Shown: positions 34,501-42,195, counted from the stretch's first letter. The stretch is 64,000 nucleotides of DNA from UBA4312 sp040266995 (GCA_040266995.1 JAWRHV010000030.1:36077-100076); one strand, 5' to 3'. Notes: generated from the letters alone by a model not told the origin. Made by a program: numbers and translations.

Positions 34501-34801
34501 AAAAGATGCGCCGGTTGTTGTCCTGGATGAAGCTACAGCTTACGTAGATCCGGAAAATGAGCAGAAAATGAGCCTGGCGATCCGAAACATTCTGCGCAAT
34601 AAAACTGTATTGATCATTGCCCATAAGATGAAGACGATCCAACAAGCGGATCAGATCATTGTCCTGGAGCAAGGGAAGATCTGTGCTGTAGGAACGCATC
34701 CGACGCTGATCCAAAATGATCCTATATACCAGCGTTTATGGGATACATCGGCCGGCACGCAAAGCTGGCTGCTAAAAAAAGAAGGAGGCTCTCAACCATG
34801 A
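31556..34801 (+). CDS. Fusion of double ECF ATPase (EcfA-EcfA') with a half ABC exporter
   Basis: One uninterrupted 1081-residue frame. Domain order: ECF ATPase 1 (Walker A GQSGCGKTT, LSGGEKQQ, VYVMDEPSSNLD); ATPase 2 from about residue 265 (GDNGSGKST near 300, LSGGQKQR, IIFFDEPTSGLD); a linker near 490; an exporter-type membrane domain at about 500-800 with six helices; and a third nucleotide-binding domain (GPSGSGKTT near 865, LSAGQRQR near 967, VVVLDEATAYVD). The first two ATPases should power the EcfT/S unit; the last half should pair with the next gene. The signature of the third domain is LSAGQ instead of LSGGQ. A complete fusion of these two machines is unusual. The stop overlaps the next start (ATGA). 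Confidence 0.88.
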   Translation: MISIQDVCFEYDMEGGQGGTLEHINLHISKGEVVVFCGQSGCGKTTMTRLINGLIPHFYDGALTGKVLVNGLDVSRSPLSKTSEYVGSIFQNPKSQFFNIDTTGELAFGCESHGLSLDVIRQRVDQSVRDLQLEALIDRNIFELSGGEKQQIACGSAYATDPLVYVMDEPSSNLDRKAILRLQKLMKQLKDQGKTLVISEHRLYYLMELADRFVYIHDGKIQAIYSRAQMAQLPEAKLKQMGLRTTDLTRLKEQKCLPKGNGNGSAVIEALDLNCSRGNTRIIDIDRMQLPSDSVIALIGDNGSGKSTLCQALCGVISHQGSVAFDGHFLSGRQRSSRSFMVMQDVNRQLFSESVSEELQLNTDISKERIDQILDELGLLSFKERHPSALSGGQKQRVAIASSLASRKQIIFFDEPTSGLDRTGMTNFGQILKKMKEEIRTAVIVTHDPELVVSCCTHVLHMENGRIVSLYPLDTSGIQRVMAYFLSGADDNTSRKRSSTSAIGKIMEYVGPYRKTVYLAAFFMLIGTIASVLPYLFVYQWIVQILQFGTVTIGGSLFMLAGTLLCQIVYACSYTHGLSLSHRAAFRTLENIRKYLQERMEEKPLGLLQDMGAGTVKKLFTEDIESIELLLAHVIPEGFANLLVPLVVLVGMTVIDWQLMILTLLVVAIGLSVSRQMYSIGIDKMGNYYASAKRLNNTIVEYVNGMEVVRIFNNRKVSKTYQEQVFHYRDFAHQWYQICWPWMALYGSLFSYIVLYSLPFGILLMLLGLLEVVDYILILCLSFSISPLLMHCMEFIGAIPQTNYKLQALEKAVDFPSLKTNNQPFSGDHTEVVFDNVHFAYKDQEVLKGISFRAPGHQMTAIVGPSGSGKTTIARLLAHYYDINEGSISIGGQNITDLSLESLNRQIAYVSQDLFLYNMSILENIRIGNPKATDQQCIQAAEKAQCDFIEKLPDGYQTMAGQKGHRLSAGQRQRIAFARAILKDAPVVVLDEATAYVDPENEQKMSLAIRNILRNKTVLIIAHKMKTIQQADQIIVLEQGKICAVGTHPTLIQNDPIYQRLWDTSAGTQSWLLKKEGGSQP

Positions 34802-36537
34802 TTGCGATTTTTCAGATGATCCATCGCCTGCTGGAATACTCCGGCCCCTATGCCAAAAAGATCCGTTGGGCTTATCCGGTTGTGTTTCTAAGATCCTTGT
34901 GTACCAATGCTCCGATCATCCTGGGAATCTATACCATTATGCAGGCGATAAATCAGAGCCTGTCTATCCATTCCGGCATCGTCATATGCGCTGTTTTGTT
35001 GGTGTGTGCCTGTCTGCAATCCGTCCTGCAAAGTATCTCGGATCGTCTACAGGCCGGCACCGGTTATCAGATCTTTGCAGATAAGCGGATCGAATTTGGC
35101 GCCCATCTACGAACACTGCCCATGGGGTATTTTACAGCTGGGAATCTAGGAAAGATCAGTACGATTCTTTCTCAGGATATGGTTTATATCGAAGAACAGG
35201 CAATGAACGCTATCGCCAATGTGGTCGGAGATTGTTTTTCCCAGATCTTGCTGACCTTGTTCTTGTTCTGGATCCATCCTATGATGGGGGCCATTGCGCT
35301 TGTAAGTGAAGGCATTGCGTTGTTGATCGGGCATTTTATGGTCAATGTATCCCGTCGCAACGCCAAAAAGCGACAACAGGTGATTGAGGAATTAGGCACG
35401 GCTGTTCTTGAATACACAGAAGGTTTGCCGGTTGCGAAAAGCTATCATCAGACCGGGAAAAGCGCCCGAAAGCTTCGCAGCAGCTTTGCGGATATGTCTA
35501 CATCAAATATTGCTTTTGAAGCAGAGTATTCACCCTATCATGCAGCCATGCTGATCGTTTTCGGCATCGGGATCACTCTTCATATCCTGTGTGCCATCTA
35601 TCTGGTCGGATCATCGCAGATGGAACCGGCTGTGTTTGCTGGTCTGCTTCTGTTTGTATTTCAGATCTATGCGCCTTTACGTCATTTGTTTACGACCACC
35701 TCTGTCTTTTCCATCATGGAAAACAGTTTAAACAGAATAGAAGAAGTGATGCAGCAGGCTCCGTTAAAAGATGATGGAACGCAGACCGTTCCGGAACAGG
35801 CTGAACAGGAAATCGCCTTTGATCACGTATCCTTTTCCTATGGATCGGAACAAGTGCTGCACAATTTATCTTTCCACGCAAAAAGGCAGCAAATGATTGC
35901 TCTGGTCGGGGAAAGCGGCTCCGGAAAAACCACGATAGCCAACTTGCTGGCTCGCTTCTGGGATATTGATGAAGGTGAGATCCGGTTCCGGGGCATAAAT
36001 ATTCAAGAAATCCCCTTGTCGGCTCTGATGGAACAGATCAGTATGGTCTTTCAAAATGTATATTTATTTGAAGATACGGTTTTTAACAATATCCATATGG
36101 GCAGAACCTCGGCCACAAAAGAGCAGGTGATCGAAGCAGCCAAAAAAGCACGTTGTTACGATTTTATCATGGACATGCCCTATGGCTTTGATACCCGGAT
36201 CGGAGAAGGAGGATCTACTTTATCCGGCGGCCAGGCCCAGCGTATTTCCATTGCCCGCTGCATTCTCAAGGATGCGCCGGTCATTATCCTGGATGAAGCT
36301 ACAGCCAGCATGGATGCCGATAATGAAGCGATGATCCAGCAGGCATTGTCTGAACTGTGCAAAGACAAAACGACCATTGTCATCGCACATCGTCTGCATA
36401 CGGTCCGTCATGCCGACAAGCTGCTGGTCATAAAGGAAGGAAATATTATAGAGCAAGGAAATCATGATGAGCTTTTGGCAAAAAAAGGTGTCTACTATCA
36501 GATGCTGGAAGCCGAAAACAAACCGTTAGGATGGTGA
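34798..36537 (+). CDS. ABC exporter-type half transporter (permease plus ATPase)
   Basis: A 579-residue type IV (exporter-fold) ABC half transporter. Six membrane helices span about residues 20-300. The ATPase has Walker A GESGSGKTT, the canonical signature LSGGQAQRISIAR, Walker B VIILDEATASMD and the H-loop IAHRLHTV. It probably forms a heterodimer with the C-terminal half of the preceding fusion. Related heterodimers such as YbtPQ and IrtAB import metal-chelate siderophores despite the exporter fold, so direction is undecided. ATG 34798 has GAAGGAGG upstream; the earlier in-frame ATG at 34738 lies inside the fusion gene. Confidence 0.9.
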   Translation: MIAIFQMIHRLLEYSGPYAKKIRWAYPVVFLRSLCTNAPIILGIYTIMQAINQSLSIHSGIVICAVLLVCACLQSVLQSISDRLQAGTGYQIFADKRIEFGAHLRTLPMGYFTAGNLGKISTILSQDMVYIEEQAMNAIANVVGDCFSQILLTLFLFWIHPMMGAIALVSEGIALLIGHFMVNVSRRNAKKRQQVIEELGTAVLEYTEGLPVAKSYHQTGKSARKLRSSFADMSTSNIAFEAEYSPYHAAMLIVFGIGITLHILCAIYLVGSSQMEPAVFAGLLLFVFQIYAPLRHLFTTTSVFSIMENSLNRIEEVMQQAPLKDDGTQTVPEQAEQEIAFDHVSFSYGSEQVLHNLSFHAKRQQMIALVGESGSGKTTIANLLARFWDIDEGEIRFRGINIQEIPLSALMEQISMVFQNVYLFEDTVFNNIHMGRTSATKEQVIEAAKKARCYDFIMDMPYGFDTRIGEGGSTLSGGQAQRISIARCILKDAPVIILDEATASMDADNEAMIQQALSELCKDKTTIVIAHRLHTVRHADKLLVIKEGNIIEQGNHDELLAKKGVYYQMLEAENKPLGW

Positions 36538-36540
36538 ATT

Positions 36541-36735
36541 ATGAAAAACAGCATAATAAAAATGGCGGGGATCTTTTGTTTGATCCTGTGTGTCTATCCG
36601 TTATTTATCGGACTGTATTTGACAGAGGCGCAGATGGATCCGCTGTATCTGTCTTTATTGACAACGCTAGGTATTGTCTTGTTGATCCTCGGTATCTATT
36701 TATATAAGATCCGACGGACGGAGAAGCCGGATTGA
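36541..36735 (+). CDS. Small two-helix membrane protein
   Basis: 64 residues with two hydrophobic segments (about 7-27 and 37-55) and a positively charged end (YKIRRTEKPD). It starts 3 bases after the half-transporter stop, so it is the last gene of the ECF/ABC unit. No family recognised; it could be a small transporter subunit. Confidence 0.6.
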   Translation: MKNSIIKMAGIFCLILCVYPLFIGLYLTEAQMDPLYLSLLTTLGIVLLILGIYLYKIRRTEKPD

Positions 36736-36736
36736 T

Positions 36737-36792
36737 CCTTACAAAAATGTAAGGGAACTGTAAGGATGTATTTCAAATAAAACGCATACAAT
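36737..36792 (+). promoter_or_regulatory. Promoter with TGTAAGG repeats
   Basis: CCTTACA-AAAA-TGTAAGG (36737-36754) is a perfect inverted repeat, and the TGTAAGG is repeated directly at 36759-36765, an 11-base period typical of OmpR/PhoB-type response regulators. A -10 TACAAT follows at 36787-36792 with no good -35, fitting an activated promoter for the 38-residue membrane peptide gene. Confidence 0.5.
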
Positions 36793-36814
36793 GGAAGTGA
36801 AAGGAGAGTGTTGT

Positions 36815-36931
36815 ATGCGTTTAGAAAACATTTGGAAATGGATGTACCGCACATTGATGGCTCTTACGATCAGTCTAAGTTTCACTGCACTTTTCCTGAT
36901 GGGTGTCATTCTTGTCTATACGATGAAATAA
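36815..36931 (+). CDS. 38-residue single-span membrane peptide
   Basis: A short frame starting ATG 36815 with an AAGGAGAG Shine-Dalgarno site 6 bases upstream. The peptide has a basic/aromatic head (RLENIWKWMYRT) and one hydrophobic helix (LMALTISLSFTALFLMGVIL). It has its own promoter-like region and is followed by a terminator at 36964-36992. The combination of ribosome site, helix and boundaries supports a real small protein. Confidence 0.6.
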   Translation: MRLENIWKWMYRTLMALTISLSFTALFLMGVILVYTMK

Positions 36932-36963
36932 TAAGACATATATAAAATAAAGAAAAATGCAGG

Positions 36964-36992
36964 GGGACCATTGTGGAAACGATGGTCCTTTA
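36964..36992 (+). terminator. Rho-independent terminator
   Basis: GGACCATTG / CGATGGTCC stem (one G-T pair) with loop TGGAAA, followed by TTTAAT. It lies 33 bases after the 38-residue peptide. Confidence 0.75.
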
Positions 36993-37092
36993 ATCTGTTA
37001 GTTTTGGGTACAGAAAAAATGGTTTTAGGTAGGATTCATGCCATTTATCCGATATTTTATAAACTAAATACATCAAAAAGGAGCTGCTGTCT

Positions 37093-37773
37093 ATGAAAAT
37101 AGAACGATATGAATCAGGTGGAAAGGAAATTACTTTCTATCTGAGCCAACAGGTAGATCAACCCTTGATCATCCTGAACAACTTCACCGGTGACGGGAAG
37201 ACAGTCGTCATGGAACTGCTTCGTTATCATACGGAGGATTTCAATCTGCTGAGCATCGGAAACCTGCAATGGGATCACGATATGTCCCCATGGTATTGCG
37301 AACCGATCATGGAAGGCGATGCTCCCTGTACCGGAGGGGCTCTTCCTTATCTGGATCTGCTTGTTTCCCGGATCCTTCCGGAAGCGCTGGAAAAGGTACA
37401 AGGAACGCCGGCTTATACCGGCATTGCCGGGTATTCACTAGCTGGTTTGTTTGCTCTCTATGCGATGTATCAAACCGATGTGTTTGACAGAGTCGCCACC
37501 ATGTCCGGCTCTTTTTGGTTTCCGGGTTTTAAAAACTATGTGTTTACCCACACCATGAAAAGAAAACCAGAGAAAGTTTATCTATCTTTGGGGGATAAAG
37601 AAGCTCGAACAGGGAATAAGGTATTAAATACCGTTCAAAGCAACACGGAAGAAATTGTAGAATACCTACGCAGACAGTCCATGAAGGTGGAATGGGAATT
37701 GAATCCCGGCAATCATTTTCAACAGGCTGCCCTGCGCAGTGCCAAGGGCATTGCGGCTCTTTTAAAGGATTAA
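37093..37773 (+). CDS. Alpha/beta-hydrolase esterase
   Basis: A 226-residue cytoplasmic hydrolase. The nucleophile elbow is GYSLAG (Ser about residue 117), the acid residue is likely in LSLGDKEA, and the His is in PGNHFQQA near the end, in the order of esterase D/IroE-like enzymes. IroE/Fes-type relatives cleave ester bonds in siderophores. It starts a three-gene unit with an adenylation enzyme and a GNAT. AAGGAG precedes ATG 37093. Natural substrate unknown; the link to a conjugate imported by the neighbouring transporters is inference. Confidence 0.8.
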   Translation: MKIERYESGGKEITFYLSQQVDQPLIILNNFTGDGKTVVMELLRYHTEDFNLLSIGNLQWDHDMSPWYCEPIMEGDAPCTGGALPYLDLLVSRILPEALEKVQGTPAYTGIAGYSLAGLFALYAMYQTDVFDRVATMSGSFWFPGFKNYVFTHTMKRKPEKVYLSLGDKEARTGNKVLNTVQSNTEEIVEYLRRQSMKVEWELNPGNHFQQAALRSAKGIAALLKD

Positions 37774-37784
37774 GGAGGAAAACC

Positions 37785-39254
37785 ATGGAAAACACAATAT
37801 ACGGACTGTTTCAACAAGCGGTCGACCAGTACAAAGACTTGCCAGCTATCATAGAGAACAAAAGAACATTGACCTTTGCGCAGTTGTCGGACATGGTGGA
37901 TACGATAGCGGATTACTTGCCGGCAGACACCAAAGCCGTCGGGATCGTAATGCGTCATCGGGCTGAAATGATCGCCTCCATTTTTGCGGCATTAAAAAGA
38001 GGAGCTTTGTATGTGCCGGCTGAACCGGATATTCCCCGGGGACGAATGCATTATATGATGGAAGAAGGAAATGTGGATGTCGTCCTGACAGAAAGCCTGT
38101 TTGCCAGTAAGCTGGATTCCTATCAACTGATATTTACGGACTGTGCCCTGAATGGAAGGGTCAGTCACACCGACCAGCCTGAAAGAAAACCACAGGATCT
38201 GGCCTATATTCTCTATACATCCGGAACGACCGGACGGCCCAAAGGCGTCTGCGTGACAAATGCGAATGTTTGTCATTACGTGCGCGCTTTTGCACATGAG
38301 TTTCATCCGGGAACAAAAGATCGGATGTTACAGTATTCCGTATGCTCCTTTGACATCTTTGTAGAGGAGGTCTTCACCAGTTTATTAAACGGTGCTTCCT
38401 TGGCAATTCCATCCGAAGAAGATAAGAAGGATATCACCACATTGATGGATTTTGTATATCGTCACAAGGTTACCATGTTATCAGGATTTCCTTATTTGTT
38501 GGCGGAAATGAACCAGCTGTTCTCGATTCCTTCTTCATTGCGCCTGTTGATCAGCGGTGGCGATGTGCTGCGTGGTCACTATGTCGATCGTTTGCTGGAT
38601 CAGGCAGAGGTATACAATACGTATGGCCCATCCGAAACCACGGTTTGTGCCTCCTACTACCGCTGTAATGAGGGACAGGTTTTAGAGGATGGAACGTATC
38701 CAATCGGTAAACCAGTCTACGGTGCGGAGATCAAAATATTAGATCATCATGGAAATGAAGTAGAACAAGGGACAGTCGGCGAAATCTGCATCTATGGAAA
38801 TGGTGTATCCAAAGGCTATATCGGCGATCATGCCGAAGAGAACAAAGCCTTTGAAACACTGGCTGACGGAAGCACCATGTATCACAGTGGCGACCTTGGC
38901 TACATCCTTCCTTCCGGAGACATTGCCTTTTTGCATCGAAAGGATACACAGGTCATGATCTATGGTAAACGGGTCGAAGTGATGGAGGTTGAATCCAGGC
39001 TGCATCAATGCACCGGTGTCCAACAGGCGGTCGTACGTTCGTTTAAAGATGAAGAAGGTTTATCGTACATGACGGCGTATATAGTGGTATCCGATAACGA
39101 TATCAAGGTTTCTGATATCCGAAGGGAACTGGCTGAGAATCTGACCGAATTCATGATTCCGGAGTATATTGTAAAGATGCCGGAAATCCCTATCAACAGT
39201 AACGGAAAGCCGGATATAGATAAGATGCCCGTGGTGATGAAGGAGGCCAGATGA
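37785..39254 (+). CDS. Stand-alone amino-acid adenylation enzyme (NRPS-like)
   Basis: A 489-residue ANL-superfamily ligase. Core motifs are visible: A3 YTSGTTGRPKGV, A4 region SFDIFVEEVF, which keeps the Asp that contacts the amino group of amino-acid substrates, A5 YNTYGPSETTV, A7 YHSGDLG, A8 RKDTQVMIYGKRVE and A10 NSNGKPDIDK with its Lys. This points to amino-acid activation, as in NRPS A domains or DltA. No carrier-protein, condensation or dlt genes are visible nearby. ATG 37785 follows AAGGAGG, 11 bases after the esterase stop. The acceptor of the aminoacyl group is unknown. Confidence 0.87.
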   Translation: MENTIYGLFQQAVDQYKDLPAIIENKRTLTFAQLSDMVDTIADYLPADTKAVGIVMRHRAEMIASIFAALKRGALYVPAEPDIPRGRMHYMMEEGNVDVVLTESLFASKLDSYQLIFTDCALNGRVSHTDQPERKPQDLAYILYTSGTTGRPKGVCVTNANVCHYVRAFAHEFHPGTKDRMLQYSVCSFDIFVEEVFTSLLNGASLAIPSEEDKKDITTLMDFVYRHKVTMLSGFPYLLAEMNQLFSIPSSLRLLISGGDVLRGHYVDRLLDQAEVYNTYGPSETTVCASYYRCNEGQVLEDGTYPIGKPVYGAEIKILDHHGNEVEQGTVGEICIYGNGVSKGYIGDHAEENKAFETLADGSTMYHSGDLGYILPSGDIAFLHRKDTQVMIYGKRVEVMEVESRLHQCTGVQQAVVRSFKDEEGLSYMTAYIVVSDNDIKVSDIRRELAENLTEFMIPEYIVKMPEIPINSNGKPDIDKMPVVMKEAR

Positions 39255-39718
39255 CAAAGATTGAAATTGTCGAGGCCGGTCTTGAAGATTTACCCTTATT
39301 GGTGGAATGGCGCATGCAGGTTTTACGGGAAGTGTTTTCTATGGAACGGGATGCCGATCTCTCATTGCTTGAAAAGCAGAACGAAGCTTACTATAAAAAA
39401 CACCTTGCTGATGGAAGCCACATCGCTTGTTTTGCCCGGGATCAAGATTCCCATGAAATTATCGGCTGTGGCGGCATCTGTTATCAAAAAGAATTACCGT
39501 CGCCAGATAATCCGTCCGGAACCAACGGCTATCTGATGAATATCTATACGCTACCCAAGGCACGGACCCATGGCATCGGGCGCAAGATTATCGAATATTT
39601 GATAGAAGATGCCAGAAAAAAGGGAACAGAGAAAATCTATCTGGAAAGTTCAAAGGTTGCAAAGAAGCTTTATAACCAGATTGGTTTTACGGATCTGGAA
39701 GATTATATGAAACTATAA
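39251..39718 (+). CDS. GNAT-family N-acetyltransferase
   Basis: A 155-residue acetyltransferase. Acetyl-CoA binding is shown by the strand YLMNIYTLPKARTHGIGRKI, with the R/Q-x-x-G-x-G/A-type loop, and by the late KIYLESSKVAKKLYNQIGF segment. It overlaps the adenylation gene by 4 bases (ATGA), so the enzymes are probably made together and may act on the same compound. Substrate unknown. A bidirectional terminator follows. Confidence 0.88.
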   Translation: MTKIEIVEAGLEDLPLLVEWRMQVLREVFSMERDADLSLLEKQNEAYYKKHLADGSHIACFARDQDSHEIIGCGGICYQKELPSPDNPSGTNGYLMNIYTLPKARTHGIGRKIIEYLIEDARKKGTEKIYLESSKVAKKLYNQIGFTDLEDYMKL

Positions 39719-39727
39719 AACTAACGA

Positions 39728-39756
39728 AACATCTCAGATAAAGGATCTGAGATGTT
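39728..39756. terminator. Bidirectional terminator between GNAT and TetR genes
   Basis: AACATCTCAGAT and ATCTGAGATGTT form a perfect 12-base stem with a 5-base loop. It overlaps the end of the minus-strand TetR gene. Confidence 0.85.
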
Positions 39757-40309
39757 GTCCGTTTTTCGGCTTGGAAGCCCACGCTTTTTTTAATTCTTCC
39801 GGCATATATCGATATTCCAATTCCGCCAGTTCTTTTGGGGAAATGGTGGAATTGGATACTAGCCATTCTTTTATATATCCAAGACAGCCATATAAGTGAT
39901 ATTTGACAGAGAACAGTAGTTGTTCATTCAATGTGGTTAATTGGTATACCTCGCAGAGAATTTGGGTATTGAATTCAACATCTTTTTGTAGAATGTAATC
40001 ACGTAAGGCATTCTGACCTTCAGAAAGAAATGCAACTCGGAAAAAATTGCGATTCTCCCAAATAGCATTCAACGCTTTTTCCAATGCCTCCAAACTGTAG
40101 TAACATTCGCCGGAAGGGTCATAAGTATATACAGTTTTGGCAAAAATCCAAGAGATTACATCATATTTATCGAGGAAGTGATTATAAAATGTTTGTTTTG
40201 AACAACCTACTTTTTGACACAAATCAGTAACATGAATACTTTCTATATTTTGTTTTTTCGCAGATTCAATCAATGCGTCTGCAATTCGTTCCTTTGTTTG
40301 ATTTTTCAT
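39734..40309 (-). CDS. TetR-family transcriptional regulator
   Basis: A 191-residue regulator. The N-terminal HTH is ERIADALIESAKKQNIESIHVTDL..., with the recognition region VGCSKQTFYNHFLDKYDVI. The C-terminal ligand/dimer domain is of the type in DhaS/TetR_C_8 regulators (NRNFFRVAFLSEGQNALRDYI). ATG 40309 is preferred because the ribosome site GGAGG is between it and the upstream ATG at 40321. It is divergent from an SDR gene and shares the operator at 40339-40359. Confidence 0.9.
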   Translation of the reverse strand: MKNQTKERIADALIESAKKQNIESIHVTDLCQKVGCSKQTFYNHFLDKYDVISWIFAKTVYTYDPSGECYYSLEALEKALNAIWENRNFFRVAFLSEGQNALRDYILQKDVEFNTQILCEVYQLTTLNEQLLFSVKYHLYGCLGYIKEWLVSNSTISPKELAELEYRYMPEELKKAWASKPKNGQHLRSFI

Positions 40310-40338
40310 AAACGCCTCCATTATTACAATTCTTTGAA

Positions 40339-40375
40339 TTGGTCAATATTTTAGACCAAATTAAATAAAAGTCAA
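40339..40375 (-). promoter_or_regulatory. tetR promoter with overlapping operator
   Basis: The inverted repeat TTGGTC-N9-GACCAA at 40339-40359 overlaps the minus-strand -10 TAAAAT (40348-40353). The -35 TTGACT is at 40370-40375, 16 bases away. Binding here would repress tetR and probably also the divergent SDR gene. Confidence 0.65.
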
Positions 40376-40426
40376 TTGATGTGCCTTTTTTTATTAAATA
40401 GAATGAGAATACAAGGAGGTATCGTC

Positions 40427-41323
40427 ATGAATATCAAAGAAATATTTGGATTTACAAATAAAAACGTATTTATTACAGGATCCGCTTCCGGTATGTCGAA
40501 GGCAGCGACTGAGTTATTGATTGAACTGGGGGCTAATGTATACGCAGCAGATATAAACGAAGTAGGGCTACCAGTGGTAAAGTCTTATCATGCAGATCTT
40601 TCTAAAAAAGAAGAAATAGATAAAGTATTAGAGGATCTTCCTGAAAGAATTGATGCTGTATTTTTGTGCCATGGGGTTTCCCATATGCCGGGAAAAGAGA
40701 TGTTTGTTTCTAAGGTTAATTTCCTTTCGCAAAAATATATTGCGGAAGCTTTGCTTCCACGGATGCCGGAATGGGGGTCAGTCACTTTTATTTCTTCCAT
40801 TGGAAGTTTTGGTTGGGAAAGTCGTCTTTCTCAGGTCGATGATCTGCTCAATGCAAAAACATGGGAAGAAGGGATTCAATGGTATGAAAATCATATGGAT
40901 TTGATCCTGACGCCGGAGACTAATGAACAGCTGGATTATGGTTTATCAAAACAGGCACTTGCAGCATATGTAGTAAAGAAAGCGCAGGATCCGATGTATA
41001 TTGGGAAAAAAATCCGCATCAATTCTATCAATCCAGGAAATACCATGACTGGTCTTACTGAAACCTTTTATAAGGTCCAAACCAAAAGCGGGGATCCGGA
41101 AGAAGGCCGAAAACAGATTGAAAGAGTGACGCTGGGTGACTGGAATGGCAGAGCCGCTAGACCGGAGGAAATGGGATGGCCTATGGTTGTTCTAGGATCG
41201 GATATCTGCTCTTATGTGTCAGGGCAGAATCTATATATTGATTATGGAATGAGCGCAAAATGGAAGCTTGCAGCATTGGAAGGAAACAATGATGAAGGAT
41301 CCGCTCATTTTATCAAGGGATAA
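40427..41323 (+). CDS. SDR oxidoreductase, hydroxysteroid dehydrogenase/carbonyl reductase-like
   Basis: A 298-residue short-chain dehydrogenase. The cofactor site is FITGSASGMSKAATELL, catalytic Ser lies in VTFISSIGSFG and Tyr-Lys in DYGLSKQALAAY. Between them is a long insertion (about residues 140-185). The layout, with the DINEVGLPVVKSYHADLS strand and NPGNTMTG loop, recalls 3-alpha-hydroxysteroid dehydrogenase/carbonyl reductase rather than KduD-type enzymes. The usual second G of TGxxxGxG is replaced by M-S. A divergent TetR suggests induction by a small hydrophobic substrate; steroid use is inference. ATG 40427 follows AAGGAGG. Confidence 0.82.
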   Translation: MNIKEIFGFTNKNVFITGSASGMSKAATELLIELGANVYAADINEVGLPVVKSYHADLSKKEEIDKVLEDLPERIDAVFLCHGVSHMPGKEMFVSKVNFLSQKYIAEALLPRMPEWGSVTFISSIGSFGWESRLSQVDDLLNAKTWEEGIQWYENHMDLILTPETNEQLDYGLSKQALAAYVVKKAQDPMYIGKKIRINSINPGNTMTGLTETFYKVQTKSGDPEEGRKQIERVTLGDWNGRAARPEEMGWPMVVLGSDICSYVSGQNLYIDYGMSAKWKLAALEGNNDEGSAHFIKG

Positions 41324-41373
41324 CGTCGGACTCAAGCTATTTCACATACCACAATTCTCGAAAAATAAATCGT

Positions 41374-41408
41374 AAACAAGCTGAGCTTTGATTCTCAGCT
41401 TGTTTTAT
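41374..41408 (+). terminator. Rho-independent terminator after the SDR gene
   Basis: AAACAAGCTGAG / CTCAGCTTGTTT, 12-base stem, followed by T. Located 50 bases after the stop. The remaining spacer to 41562 shows no gene. Confidence 0.85.
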
Positions 41409-41562
41409 ATATTCAATGGATTTCTATTGCAGAAGCAAGAGTTAGTATGATATTTTATTTCAATAACATTATTCTTTATCTTGAAAAGTCAGAAAGAATA
41501 CATAAAAACATGTTAGGAAACAAACAACGGATCAAAGATAAAAAGAAACGGAGGAGATTAAA

Positions 41563-42168
41563 ATGAAAAAAGACAGAGTGGCAGCTTTTACCGATGCCGT
41601 ATTAGCTATTATTATGACAATTCTCGTATTAGAGCTGGAAAAACCGACAGTTCTTTCCTTATCGGCACTGTGGGACCTTCGTTACAGCTTTTTTTCATAC
41701 ACCCTTTCGTTTTTCTGGCTGGGGTCCATGTGGGTCAATATCCATAACGAATGGGAAAATATCGATCGGATCAATGCACGGACCTTATGGGTCACGTTAT
41801 TGCTGCTGTTTTTTTGTTCGGTGATCCCTTATGCCACCGATCTGGTCAGCCGGAATTTCGATAACAAGATTGCACAGGGCTTTTATGGTGTATTCGTCAT
41901 GTTTGTGACAGTAGCCAATATCGGTTTAAGCCACGTTTTGGAATCTTGTAACAATACACACCAAATACCGGCAGAGATCATGAAAAAACGCAGAAACTTG
42001 TTATGGATCGATGTCGGGATCAAGATGATCGGATTTATACTGGCTCTGACAGTCTGTCCCCGTGCCATGATGCTCAGTGTCATATTGGCTGCTGCCTTTT
42101 TGATGATCAGCATCCAGCTCATGCACCTGGACTGGAGCGATGTAATAGAGAATGAGGAAATAGGATAG
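41563..42168 (+). CDS. TMEM175-family (DUF1211) potassium-channel-like membrane protein
   Basis: A 201-residue protein with six predicted membrane helices. The family signature R-x-x-x-F-(S/T)-D at the start of helix 1 is visible as RVAAFTDAVLAIIMTILVLE, the pore-lining helix in bacterial TMEM175 potassium channels, which form tetramers. The rest, including the SYTLSFFWLGSMWVNIHNEW helix with its conserved H-N, fits as well. GGAGG lies upstream. Monocistronic with a terminator. Confidence 0.88.
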   Translation: MKKDRVAAFTDAVLAIIMTILVLELEKPTVLSLSALWDLRYSFFSYTLSFFWLGSMWVNIHNEWENIDRINARTLWVTLLLLFFCSVIPYATDLVSRNFDNKIAQGFYGVFVMFVTVANIGLSHVLESCNNTHQIPAEIMKKRRNLLWIDVGIKMIGFILALTVCPRAMMLSVILAAAFLMISIQLMHLDWSDVIENEEIG

Positions 42169-42195
42169 GTTTTACACCAAAAAAATATAGCAATG

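Noticed and set aside
31556..34801. Splitting the 1081-residue ABC fusion into two genes
   Set aside because: The frame is continuous and I see no stop codon or strong ribosome site at the junction near residue 490-505, so one gene is reported, with the assembly caveat in the findings.
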